This document shows, in pieces, positions 26,900 to 33,870 of a stretch of DNA of 33,961 bases (its first letter is position 1; every line of letters begins with the position of its first letter). This DNA is from Shimia marina (lineage in GTDB: Bacteria > Pseudomonadota > Alphaproteobacteria > Rhodobacterales > Rhodobacteraceae), in contig NZ_CYPW01000029.1 of NCBI RefSeq assembly GCF_001458175.1, forward strand, positions 1 to 33,961, given 5' to 3'. A program made the position numbers and the translations under genes. Below the pieces are notes generated by a model. The model was not told the DNA's origin. It saw only the letters and a list, made by a program, of their open reading frames with translations, and ran no database searches.

Positions 26900-27946
26900 T
26901 TAAGGTTTGGCGCGTTGCACCATTCCAAACAGGTCGCGCGGATCATCTGGGTCAGCCAGCATGTCCAAATCCTCATGGAAGGGCGTTTGGGCGACTTTAT
27001 CGCGCACATATCTCAGTGCGGAGAAGTCTTCGATGGCGAAGCCAACACTGTCAAACAGGGTGGTTTGGCGTGCATCTGTACGCCCCTGTTTTATGCCTGA
27101 GATCACTTGCCACAGCTCGGTCACGGCGAAGTCTTCTGGCATCTGCTGAATCTCGCCTTCAATGCGGGTTTGGGGCGGGAACTCCACAAACACATCGGAA
27201 CGCTCAAGAATGCCTTTGGCGAGTTCTGTCTTACCGGGGCAATCGCCACCAATTGCGTTGATATGCACGCCAGAGCCAACCATATTGTCGCTCAGGATCG
27301 TGGCATATTGCTTGTCTGCGGTGCAGGTGGTGAGGATATGTGCGCCTTCAATGGCCTCTTGAGGGCTCGCGCATGAAACAACAGTGAGACCACTATTTTT
27401 AAGGTTTTCGGCGCATTTTGCGGTTGCGGCAGGATCCTTGTCATACAGGCGCACGGTCTTCAGCCCGATGATCGCCTTCATGGCGAGTGTTTGAAACTCA
27501 GATTGAGCCCCGTTTCCGATCATGGCCATGGTGTCCGCGCCTTTGGGGGCAAGATATTTTGCCGCCATGGCAGAGGTAGCTGCGGTGCGCAGCGCGGTCA
27601 AAATGGTCATTTCCGTCAGCAGAACGGGATAGCCTGTATACACATCAGCCAAGAGGCCAAATGCCGTAACAGTCTGCAGCCCCTCGGCGGTATTCTTGGG
27701 GTGCCCATTCACATATTTGAAGCCATAGGCTTCCCCGTCGGAGGTGGGCATCAATTCAATCACCCCGACGTCAGAATGGCTGGCCACTCGCGGCGTTTTG
27801 TCAAAAAGCTCCCAGCGGCGAAAATCCTCTTCGACGTAATCTGCAAGATCTTTGAGCATCTCTTCAAGACCGATATGGTGCACCAAACGCATCATATTGT
27901 CGACGGAAACAAAAGGAACCAGCGCCTTTTCAGAAGGTTGCGTCAC
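26900..27946 (-). CDS. Ornithine cyclodeaminase
   Basis: Converts L-ornithine to L-proline and ammonia using bound NAD+. 348 residues of the OCD/mu-crystallin family. The opening substrate region has FVSVDNMMRLVHHIGLEEML and GEAYGFKYVNGHPKN, with the Lys that holds the carboxylate. LTALRTAATSAMAAKYLAPK and the Rossmann GNGAQSEF follow, then VHINAIGGDCPGKTEL with the catalytic Asp. It starts with GTG at 27946 (AGAGGA upstream). It lies 43 bases after the arginase gene, and together they form the path arginine to ornithine to proline. Confidence 0.93.
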   Translation of the reverse strand: MTQPSEKALVPFVSVDNMMRLVHHIGLEEMLKDLADYVEEDFRRWELFDKTPRVASHSDVGVIELMPTSDGEAYGFKYVNGHPKNTAEGLQTVTAFGLLADVYTGYPVLLTEMTILTALRTAATSAMAAKYLAPKGADTMAMIGNGAQSEFQTLAMKAIIGLKTVRLYDKDPAATAKCAENLKNSGLTVVSCASPQEAIEGAHILTTCTADKQYATILSDNMVGSGVHINAIGGDCPGKTELAKGILERSDVFVEFPPQTRIEGEIQQMPEDFAVTELWQVISGIKQGRTDARQTTLFDSVGFAIEDFSALRYVRDKVAQTPFHEDLDMLADPDDPRDLFGMVQRAKP

Positions 27947-27989
27947 GATATTAATCCTCTGTTAAGCATATTGTCAGCGAAGCGCTGGG

Positions 27990-28928
27990 TTAGGAAAAAC
28001 TACGGGTGGTGCGGTCAAAGACGCGGCGTCCCAGGGCCGATGCGGCCAGATCCACCATGAGTTTTGCAGTGCGGCCGCGTTCATCCAAGAAGGGATTCAA
28101 CTCGACTAGATCCAGAGATGTCACCAGCTCGCAATCATGGAGCATTTCCATCACCAGATGCGCCTCTCGCACAGTTGCGCCACCTGGCACGGTTGTGCCA
28201 ACCGCTGGGGCAACTGACGGATCCAGAAAGTCCACATCAAGGGAGACATGGAGCATGCCGTTCTGTGCGGCCACATGCTCCAGGAAAGCGCTCAGTGGTC
28301 GGGCAATCCCGTTTTCATCAATTTCCCGCATGTCATGGCGGCGTATCTTGGTGTCTTGAAGCGCTGCGCGCTCGGCTGCATCCACGGATCGCAACCCAAT
28401 CATGCAGATGTTTTCTTCTTTCACAGGGTTTTGGACCTTCGGGAACCCTTCAAAGCCGCCGCGACCTGCGAAATAGGCCACAGGTGTGCCATGCAGGTTA
28501 CCACTGTCTGTGCTTTGTGGAGTGTGGAAGTCTGAATGCGCATCCAGCCAAAGCACGAAGAACGCGCGCCCTAGTGCTTTGGCGTGGTTTGCTGCGCCCG
28601 CTACGGTGCCTGCAGCAAGGCTGTGATCGCCCCCAAGGAAGATTGGGAAACCACGTGCACAGGCGGATTCTGCTGTTTCGGTCAGCAGCTCTGTCCAGGC
28701 AATGGTTTCATTCAGCGCATGGAGATCATTGTCCTCGGCATCGGGGGCGTAGCCTTGAGGGCGCAAATTCCCGAGGTCTTCGACAGAATGCCCCAGATCT
28801 TCGAGGCTTTCCCGCAGGCCCGCAGTGCGATACGCATCCGGCCCCATAAGGCAGCCTCTGCGGCGTTTGCCGCTATCCACAGGGGCTCCGATCAGCAGGC
28901 AGGATTTTTGTGTCATTGGATTGTCCAT
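27990..28928 (-). CDS. rocF: Arginase
   Basis: Mn-dependent hydrolase turning L-arginine into ornithine and urea. 312 residues of the ureohydrolase fold. Metal ligands are visible: GGDHS (His 102), WLDAHSDFHTP (Asp 129, His 131, Asp 133) and SLDVDFLDPS (Asp 231, Asp 233), with VELNPFLDERGRTA near the end. Other ureohydrolases share these motifs; ornithine cyclodeaminase next door argues for arginase. The ATG at 28928 has GGGGAA upstream; the ATG at 28916 is an alternative. It is divergent from an Lrp-type regulator. Confidence 0.93.
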   Translation of the reverse strand: MDNPMTQKSCLLIGAPVDSGKRRRGCLMGPDAYRTAGLRESLEDLGHSVEDLGNLRPQGYAPDAEDNDLHALNETIAWTELLTETAESACARGFPIFLGGDHSLAAGTVAGAANHAKALGRAFFVLWLDAHSDFHTPQSTDSGNLHGTPVAYFAGRGGFEGFPKVQNPVKEENICMIGLRSVDAAERAALQDTKIRRHDMREIDENGIARPLSAFLEHVAAQNGMLHVSLDVDFLDPSVAPAVGTTVPGGATVREAHLVMEMLHDCELVTSLDLVELNPFLDERGRTAKLMVDLAASALGRRVFDRTTRSFS

Positions 28929-28956
28929 TTTCGCGTTTCCCCAAAATTCATTCCGA

Positions 28957-29000
28957 AACGGGTTGAATTACACCCATCAAATTGACCATAACGGGTGCAA
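28957..29000. promoter_or_regulatory. Paired repeats between arginase and Lrp genes
   Basis: AACGGGTTGAA (28957-28967) and AACGGGTGCAA (28990-29000) are near-identical direct repeats 33 bases apart, about three helical turns, in the 94-base divergent region. This spacing suits an Lrp/AsnC octamer. Operator function is inferred. No clear -35/-10 pair could be fixed for either gene. Confidence 0.45.
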
Positions 29001-29022
29001 CTTTTCCAAAACGAAATAGGGT

Positions 29023-29457
29023 ATGCGCGAAATGGATGATGTTGATCGAAAGTTGATTTCAGCCTTGCGGCATGATGCACGCGCATCCCTTTCCGATCTT
29101 GCCTTGCTTCTGGGGGTGTCGCGTACAACCGTACGGGGGCGGATCGAGCGTCTGCGCCAGCGGGGGGATATTGTCGGCTTTACGGTGGTGCTTCAGGACG
29201 ATGTGAAAAGCGATCCGGTGCGTGGTTTGATGTTGATCGGCATTGAGGGCAGGGGCACTGACCGCATTGTCCGCAGCCTGACCGGGTTCACTGCAGTGCG
29301 GGCGATTCACGCCACCAATGGCCGTTGGGATCTTATTGTCGAGCTGGGCACTGAGACGCTGGCCGAGCTGGACGAGGTGCTCGCCCAGATTCGCCGCCTT
29401 GATGGGGTGGCAACAAGCGAAACAAACCTGCTGCTCTCAACGCGAAAATCGGGATAA
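29023..29457 (+). CDS. Lrp/AsnC-family regulator of arginine catabolism
   Basis: 144-residue regulator. An N-terminal helix-turn-helix (about 6-48, DRKLISALRHDARASLSDLA, VSRTTVRGRIERLRQRG) is followed by a C-terminal ligand-binding RAM domain (about 65-140), with VRAIHATNGRWDLIVEL. It is divergent from arginase-OCD, so it most likely senses arginine or ornithine and controls that operon, as in other Rhizobiales and Rhodobacterales. It has no strong ribosome site; an in-frame ATG at 29032 is also possible. It ends 9 bases before the convergent dsbB stop. Confidence 0.9.
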   Translation: MREMDDVDRKLISALRHDARASLSDLALLLGVSRTTVRGRIERLRQRGDIVGFTVVLQDDVKSDPVRGLMLIGIEGRGTDRIVRSLTGFTAVRAIHATNGRWDLIVELGTETLAELDEVLAQIRRLDGVATSETNLLLSTRKSG

Positions 29458-29466
29458 CGCGGTCAC

Positions 29467-29934
29467 TCAGCTCAGTTTGCGTGCGGCGACAATCCAGAGT
29501 GCAGCCGCACCTAATGAAAACAATGCGTTGTAGTTGGCCATGGACAGGCCAAACATGTCCCAAGGAATTTCATCACAGCGCACCATTGGGGCGGTCATGA
29601 TCTGATTGAAGAGATCCTCGGCGTTCATTGAGGTGACGTCACCGCTGGTGCAGGTCGTTGGGCCTTCCCACCATCTCCGCTCCACGCCACTGTGATAAAG
29701 CCCGACCAAGCCCGACAAAGCCGTGCCCAAAGCGGCAATATAGGCCAGTGCCACCGTGCCGGTTGCCACCGCCAAGATGCCAGAGCCCGCTGCAAGCCAG
29801 TGCGGGTATCGCTGGTAATAGCACAGTTTGCAGGGCGGCATGGCGCCAATGAACTCAAACCCCCAAGCGCCAAGGATCATGAAGGCTGAAAAAGCGGACA
29901 GGATGACAAAGGCTGTCTTGCCGGAGAGCATCAT
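29467..29934 (-). CDS. dsbB: Disulfide bond formation protein B
   Basis: Inner-membrane quinone reductase that reoxidises DsbA. 155 residues with four helices, the first periplasmic Cys pair CKLC (35, 38) and the second pair C95/C120 (TTCTSG, VRCDEIPW). All four redox cysteines of DsbB are present. The start overlaps the stop of the YqaA/DedA gene by 4 bases, so the two are co-transcribed. The dsbA partner is not here. Confidence 0.92.
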   Translation of the reverse strand: MMLSGKTAFVILSAFSAFMILGAWGFEFIGAMPPCKLCYYQRYPHWLAAGSGILAVATGTVALAYIAALGTALSGLVGLYHSGVERRWWEGPTTCTSGDVTSMNAEDLFNQIMTAPMVRCDEIPWDMFGLSMANYNALFSLGAAALWIVAARKLS

Positions 29935-30509
29935 AGGTATCTCACAATTAGAAAGCCACCAAAGAGCAGCGTCAGAAAGAGTGTGGTGATAAGGCCAAGG
30001 CGTTTCTCGATGAAGTCACGGATCGGGGCACCAAAGCTGCGCAATAGGGCCGCTACCAGAAAAAACCGAATGCCCCGTGCCAAGACAGACGTTGCCATGA
30101 AGGTAGCGAGCGGCATCCCCGTGAAACCCGACATGATGGTGATCACCTTGTAGGGGAAGGGGGTGATGCCCGCTCCCAGAACAGCCCAGAATCCAAAATC
30201 ATTGAAGCGCGTCGAAAACTCGGCAACGGCATCTGCCTTTCCAAGCGAAGTCAGGATCGGCTCGCCGATTTGTTCGAAGGCAAACGAACCAATGGCGTAG
30301 CCCAAAAGCCCCCCCATTACAGAGGAGACGAGTGCCACGAGAGCGATCAGCCATGCCCGAGAAGGCGCGGCCAGAATCATGGGAATCATCAAGACATCCG
30401 GCGGTATCGGAAAAAATGAGCTTTCAATGAAGCTTACAGCGGCCAGAGCCCAAAGTGCCCGGGGATGATCCGCCAGGCTTAGGGTTCGGTCATAAAGGCT
30501 TTGCAGCAT
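29931..30509 (-). CDS. YqaA/DedA-family membrane protein
   Basis: Integral membrane protein of 192 residues in the SNARE-associated/DedA superfamily. Recognised features are FIESSFFPIPPDVLMIP (about 27-43), the small-residue stretch GGLLGYAIGSF and GITPFPYKVITIMSGF, the re-entrant loop of the family. DedA proteins are tied to lipid flipping and membrane potential. In this small YqaA branch the role is not settled. Its start codon (30507-30509) lies within the reading frame of the recombinase that reads in from the tRNA. Confidence 0.85.
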   Translation of the reverse strand: MLQSLYDRTLSLADHPRALWALAAVSFIESSFFPIPPDVLMIPMILAAPSRAWLIALVALVSSVMGGLLGYAIGSFAFEQIGEPILTSLGKADAVAEFSTRFNDFGFWAVLGAGITPFPYKVITIMSGFTGMPLATFMATSVLARGIRFFLVAALLRSFGAPIRDFIEKRLGLITTLFLTLLFGGFLIVRYL

Positions 30510-32286
30510 GTCGCGATCTCGCGTGCCTGTTTTTCTTTTGAGTCTTGCCTATGGCATCACGTCCGAAGTGCAAGCAAATAATCGTCCAATCCATAAGTAT
30601 AGGCCAATTCTCTCTCATGCATTTTGTTGCGTTTTGAGGCTGGACCTTCCTCAAAAGCTTATATACATCAGCACCGTGGCCCAAGTGGCGGAATGGTAGA
30701 CGCAGGGGATTCAAAATCCCCCGATGGTAACATCGTGAGAGTTCGAGTCTCTCCTTGGGCACCATTTCACATTTTGATGTGAAATCCGCTAAAAAATCAA
30801 AAATTACAGACACTTGTGGAGTTCGATAACCGTTTTGGCGGTCGTATGCCAATGGTGCCTTGAGAGCCGTTTTCAGGATGGTTTTCCGCACTTCAAGCGA
30901 TCCCTTTTCATAGATATTCCAAGGACTTGAGAGGAAATCTCTCAAAAGTTCGATAATTTCGGACAGTGTGCTCTTCGGTTTGGTGTTTTGGGATAGCTTG
31001 TCTGTCAGCAAAAGCTTTTCCTCTTCCAGCTTCGCAATCTTGCTTTCGAGTGCCGCCATGACCTTTGGATTCGAGGTCTCGACCATGCGTTCGACAAGTG
31101 CATCTTGCTGCTTATCCAACTCCTTGTGCTGGCGTTTGATTTCAGCCTTTGCTTGCTTGGCTTGGTCGCCGCGTTGATCCCATGCGTCTTTCAACATCGA
31201 CATAGCGATATCGAGCATGTTTTTGCTTGGCGTCATCGAACGGAGGATTTTTTCAAACTCAGTGTCGATCTTTTCCGCGCGGATGCTCTTGCGATACTCC
31301 GAACAATCACGGGTTTGACAGTTGTAATACGGGTAACGCTTCCCCGTTGCACTTCGTGACCAATAGGCAGTCATCGGCTTGTCGCAGCAGGCACAATTGA
31401 CCGAACCACGCAAAGGAAAGTCCTTGCTGATGTCAGGGCGCTTGGCGGCGATGCCTTTGCTGTTCCGACGCTCTTGGATGGTTTGATAGGTCTCCAATGA
31501 GATCAAAGCTTGGTGGTGGCCTTGGCGACGTGTGATGCCCCAAGGTTCATGCTCAATATAACCTGCATAGATCACGCGGTTGAGCATGTCCGTCACCTTT
31601 TGCTGGCGGATTTGACCATTGGGCAGGTCTTTCGGAAACTCTGGCTGGGCTTCCAAGAAACGCTTGATGTCCGCTTGTCCAGCAAAACGACCAGAAGCAT
31701 AACCTTCCAACGCTTCCTTGACGATGGATGCAACGGGTTCATCTGGCGTGAGCAGTTTCCCATGGCCCTTGGTCTTTTTGTACGTGTAACCCACAGGCGC
31801 GGAGAAGACGGAATAACCATTCATCATTCGCCCCTTCATGCGGTTGGAGGTTTGCTCAGCGTTCTTTTCGCGCTGGTGCTGCGCCACAGAGGCAAGCATG
31901 TGTTCGACAAGGCGAGAGTCGCTATCCTCACCAAATTCGATGGACGGGCTTTCCAAGATGCCGCCTGCATCGCTCAATGTCTGACGCAGAGAGATATGAG
32001 CCTGAACGTCACGGGCAAAGCGGCTGATGTCATCAATGATGACCACCACGCTACCCTTGGGGTGCAGGCGCAGGAAGGCCAACATCCGATCCATCGCTGG
32101 ACGGCGCTCGAATTTCCCTGACATGTCGTCTTTGAACACCTCGACGACATCGTAGTCTTTGTAAGTCGCATACTCGCGGCACCGGTTTTCCTGACTAGCA
32201 AGGCCATCGCCTTCGCGGACCTGCTTTGCCCCCGACACGCGCGCATAAATCACTGCCTTCTTTGGTTTTGCCATTACTCCTGCCAT
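30490..32286 (-). CDS. Large serine recombinase (integrase)
   Basis: Site-specific integrase that probably placed the island at the tRNA. A resolvase domain (from AVIYARVSGAKQ, catalytic Ser 18) is followed by a recombinase domain (about 160-280), a zinc ribbon with Cys near 298-301 and 323-328 (NCACCDKPM, YNCQTRDC), and a coiled coil (about 380-430). The start at 32286 follows GGAGGACCA; 32274 is a second choice. From residue about 508 the frame runs backwards through the tRNA-Leu gene (VPKERLELSRCYHRG) and on into host DNA as far as the YqaA gene. The final roughly 90 residues are therefore not part of the original enzyme, although they may be translated. Confidence 0.9.
   Translation of the reverse strand: MAGVMAKPKKAVIYARVSGAKQVREGDGLASQENRCREYATYKDYDVVEVFKDDMSGKFERRPAMDRMLAFLRLHPKGSVVVIIDDISRFARDVQAHISLRQTLSDAGGILESPSIEFGEDSDSRLVEHMLASVAQHQREKNAEQTSNRMKGRMMNGYSVFSAPVGYTYKKTKGHGKLLTPDEPVASIVKEALEGYASGRFAGQADIKRFLEAQPEFPKDLPNGQIRQQKVTDMLNRVIYAGYIEHEPWGITRRQGHHQALISLETYQTIQERRNSKGIAAKRPDISKDFPLRGSVNCACCDKPMTAYWSRSATGKRYPYYNCQTRDCSEYRKSIRAEKIDTEFEKILRSMTPSKNMLDIAMSMLKDAWDQRGDQAKQAKAEIKRQHKELDKQQDALVERMVETSNPKVMAALESKIAKLEEEKLLLTDKLSQNTKPKSTLSEIIELLRDFLSSPWNIYEKGSLEVRKTILKTALKAPLAYDRQNGYRTPQVSVIFDFLADFTSKCEMVPKERLELSRCYHRGILNPLRLPFRHLGHGADVYKLLRKVQPQNATKCMRENWPILMDWTIICLHFGRDAIGKTQKKNRHARSRHAAKPL
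30679..30764 (+). tRNA. tRNA-Leu (anticodon CAA)
   Basis: 86 bases including the encoded CCA. The acceptor GCCCAAG pairs with CTTGGGC. The anticodon stem GGGGA/TCCCC holds loop TTCAAAA, giving anticodon CAA. A variable arm GATG-GTAA-CATC is long, as in class II tRNAs. The T arm GAGAG-TTCGAGT-CTCTC is intact. The 3' end joins island DNA at 30764/30765. Confidence 0.95.
30740..30785. other. Putative attachment site at the tRNA 3' end
   Basis: The recombinase gene abuts the tRNA-Leu 3' end, where integration would keep the tRNA whole. Immediately at the junction, ATTTCACAT (30764-30772) and ATGTGAAAT (30777-30785) form a perfect 9-bp inverted repeat around TTTG, a plausible recombinase arm or core. 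The other end of the island, which should hold a copy of the crossover, is outside the window. Confidence 0.5.
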
Positions 32287-32573
32287 TGGTCCTCCTCTGC
32301 ACGTGTCTGCGCCCATTCGTTGTTCAACAAGGATACCAAATCACTGGAATCCTGATCCAATGCTTCCTGATCTTCTCCACAGATTTGCGTAACGGGTTTG
32401 ATGTCATAGCCGAGATCAACAAACATAACGACGATGGACCAAAGGGTTTCGATTAGTTCTTGTTGCTGATCCAGCGGCATATCGCTGGCTTCCAGCATGG
32501 CGGCGTAAACCTCCCAATCTACTGAGAGGCTGGGGCGTGTGGGCGTATTGTTTTTATTAGGCGGACAGGTCAT
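32274..32573 (-). CDS. Small conserved partner of the recombinase, unknown function
   Basis: 98-residue acidic protein upstream of the recombinase, ending 13 bases inside it (stop TAA at 32274, recombinase ATG at 32286). It reads MTCPPNKNNTPTRPS, then a helical region VYAAMLEASDMPLDQQQELI, TLWSIVVMFVDLGYDIKP and an acidic tail. From memory, similar small proteins with a W-S-I-V-x-x-F-V-D-L-G segment accompany recombinases in other alphaproteobacterial islands. It may control the recombinase or its direction, which is unproven. The start at 32573 follows AAAGGAG. An upstream in-frame start at 32663 is possible. Confidence 0.6.
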   Translation of the reverse strand: MTCPPNKNNTPTRPSLSVDWEVYAAMLEASDMPLDQQQELIETLWSIVVMFVDLGYDIKPVTQICGEDQEALDQDSSDLVSLLNNEWAQTRAEEDQWQE

Positions 32574-32785
32574 GCACGCGCTCCTTTCTTCAAATCGGTT
32601 TTTGGAAAATGTCTTTCTCATGTCGCCAATTGTTCCGGGCGCACAATGAGAACAAATAACCACATTTCCCTGCGACCACGCAAGGAAAATCTCTGAATGA
32701 TCCTATGCGCTTAACCTGTCCCTAGCATGGCAAGGCTGTGGCTATCTCGGGTGTTCAGGGGGTGAATACGGGTGTATGAGGAGAC

Positions 32786-33508
32786 ATGTCATTTGATCCA
32801 AAGAATAAGGCCGACAAGGCGAAGCTATATCCAGTCCTCAAGGCGCTCGCTGATCTTGATCCAAGGAAAACGCCTGACCTCATCATGGATGACGCTGTGG
32901 GTTATCCTGTGGCACGTGGGCAGGATTATGTACGTAATATGCGTAGGGGCGAGATCGCCGCCACATATGCTGCGCTAATCCACCAATGGCTGCTTGAGCA
33001 TCATTTCAATCTGGCCCATCGCCTTTCGCCTGAGATTTTTCCCGAGACACCAGAGCAACGCTGGCAAGCCATCATAGACGAACGGGCTATCTCAGATCGT
33101 TTTCGTCTTGTGCTTGTTCCCCTGACGATGGGCATAGTCGAGCGCGAAAGTCAGTTGAAGCCAGCCGATACGACCATTCGACTTGGCGAGCGGTTTTGCT
33201 TTGAATTGGAAAGTGAGACCGAAGGCCATGCCATCGCGTTCCAAGCTGTGCGCGGTCAATGGCACAATGTCCCGCTTGGCTCCAATGGCGAAGTCAGCGC
33301 ACTAATCCAATCAGGTCAAAATCGATTGCCAAAGCGATCAGATGGACAAGTCGATCCGCTGACTGAAAACCACGATGAAGGCATGCATGAGTTCGTGATG
33401 ATCACTGCCCCGACCGATGATATCCCGACCAACATTCAAAGCCTAAACACATGGATTGCGGACAGACCAAGCACCATACATCGCATCACGGTTCAGTTTG
33501 AGAAATGA
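32786..33508 (+). CDS. Island protein of unknown function, possible DUF4384-like C-terminus
   Basis: 240 residues, no signal peptide or membrane helix. Residues 1-80 are helical and charged (DKAKLYPVLKALADL, NMRRGEIAATYAALIHQWL). Residues about 130-215 form strands with IRLGERFCFELESETEGHAI and FQAVRGQWHNVPLG, then HEFVMITAP; the order resembles a DUF4384 sandwich domain, weakly. GAGGAG lies just before the ATG. It is divergent from the recombinase unit across 212 bases, which hold no other gene. A role in excision, defence or regulation cannot be chosen. Confidence 0.65.
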   Translation: MSFDPKNKADKAKLYPVLKALADLDPRKTPDLIMDDAVGYPVARGQDYVRNMRRGEIAATYAALIHQWLLEHHFNLAHRLSPEIFPETPEQRWQAIIDERAISDRFRLVLVPLTMGIVERESQLKPADTTIRLGERFCFELESETEGHAIAFQAVRGQWHNVPLGSNGEVSALIQSGQNRLPKRSDGQVDPLTENHDEGMHEFVMITAPTDDIPTNIQSLNTWIADRPSTIHRITVQFEK

Positions 33509-33577
33509 TCGTCGAGAGTTCAAGTGCCCCTCAGCTTCATGAACACCTATGAATAAGCCTAGGTTGCCAACAGCGCA

Positions 33578-33601
33578 GGACCGTCGGTGCACCGACGGTC
33601 C
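33578..33601. repeat. 24-bp perfect palindrome
   Basis: GGACCGTCGGTGC followed by its reverse complement gives a perfect 24-bp palindrome with no loop. It sits between the stop codons of the 240-residue gene and the helicase remnant. No T tract follows on either strand, so it is not a standard terminator; a protein-binding or cruciform site fits better. Confidence 0.6.
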
Positions 33602-33617
33602 CCGTTACAACTGCACG

Positions 33618-33870
33618 TTAAAGCACAACTATCTCATCTTCTTTGGCAAATTTTCTCTCAATAAGATCTGACTTAACTTTAGCTATGTCGGATGTGTAAA
33701 TTACGTGGGCGAGACTGTTCTTGGCCCTTGTGGACGTAACATAAAACAAACGCCTAGTTCTATCGGCGCTAATCTCTTCACCAGCATCTCGCTTTTTCTG
33801 GCTCGCCTTAGAAGGTTCTTTTGCGCCAAAGTACTGTTCGTAAGAGAACAAAAACCCACCTGCTTCATCA
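33618..33870 (-). pseudogene. UvrD-like helicase, C-terminal remnant cut by an IS
   Basis: The last 83 codons of a superfamily 1 DNA helicase. DEAGGFLFSYEQYFGAKEPS is followed by motif VI, DRTRRLFYVTSTRAK, then NSLAHVIYTSDIAKV and an acidic end. The ATPase and motifs I-V are gone. Upstream, the frame runs into the IS terminal sequence at 33871, which is clearly foreign. From memory, this branch of UvrD-like helicases often pairs with an OLD-family nuclease as in Gabija-type anti-phage systems, but the partner is not in the window. Alternatively an intact gene continues beyond the IS. Confidence 0.7.

Noticed and set aside
30490..30678. The C-terminal tail of the recombinase as a real functional domain
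   Set aside because: It is antisense tRNA and host upstream DNA, with no domain character; it is treated as a by-product of integration.
33509..33535. A stretch GAGAGTTCAAGT resembling the tRNA-Leu T arm GAGAGTTCGAGT, which might be the far attachment site
   Set aside because: Only about 12 bases match, the following bases (GCCCCTC) do not pair as a T stem, and it lies inside the island close to the recombinase, so chance is more likely.
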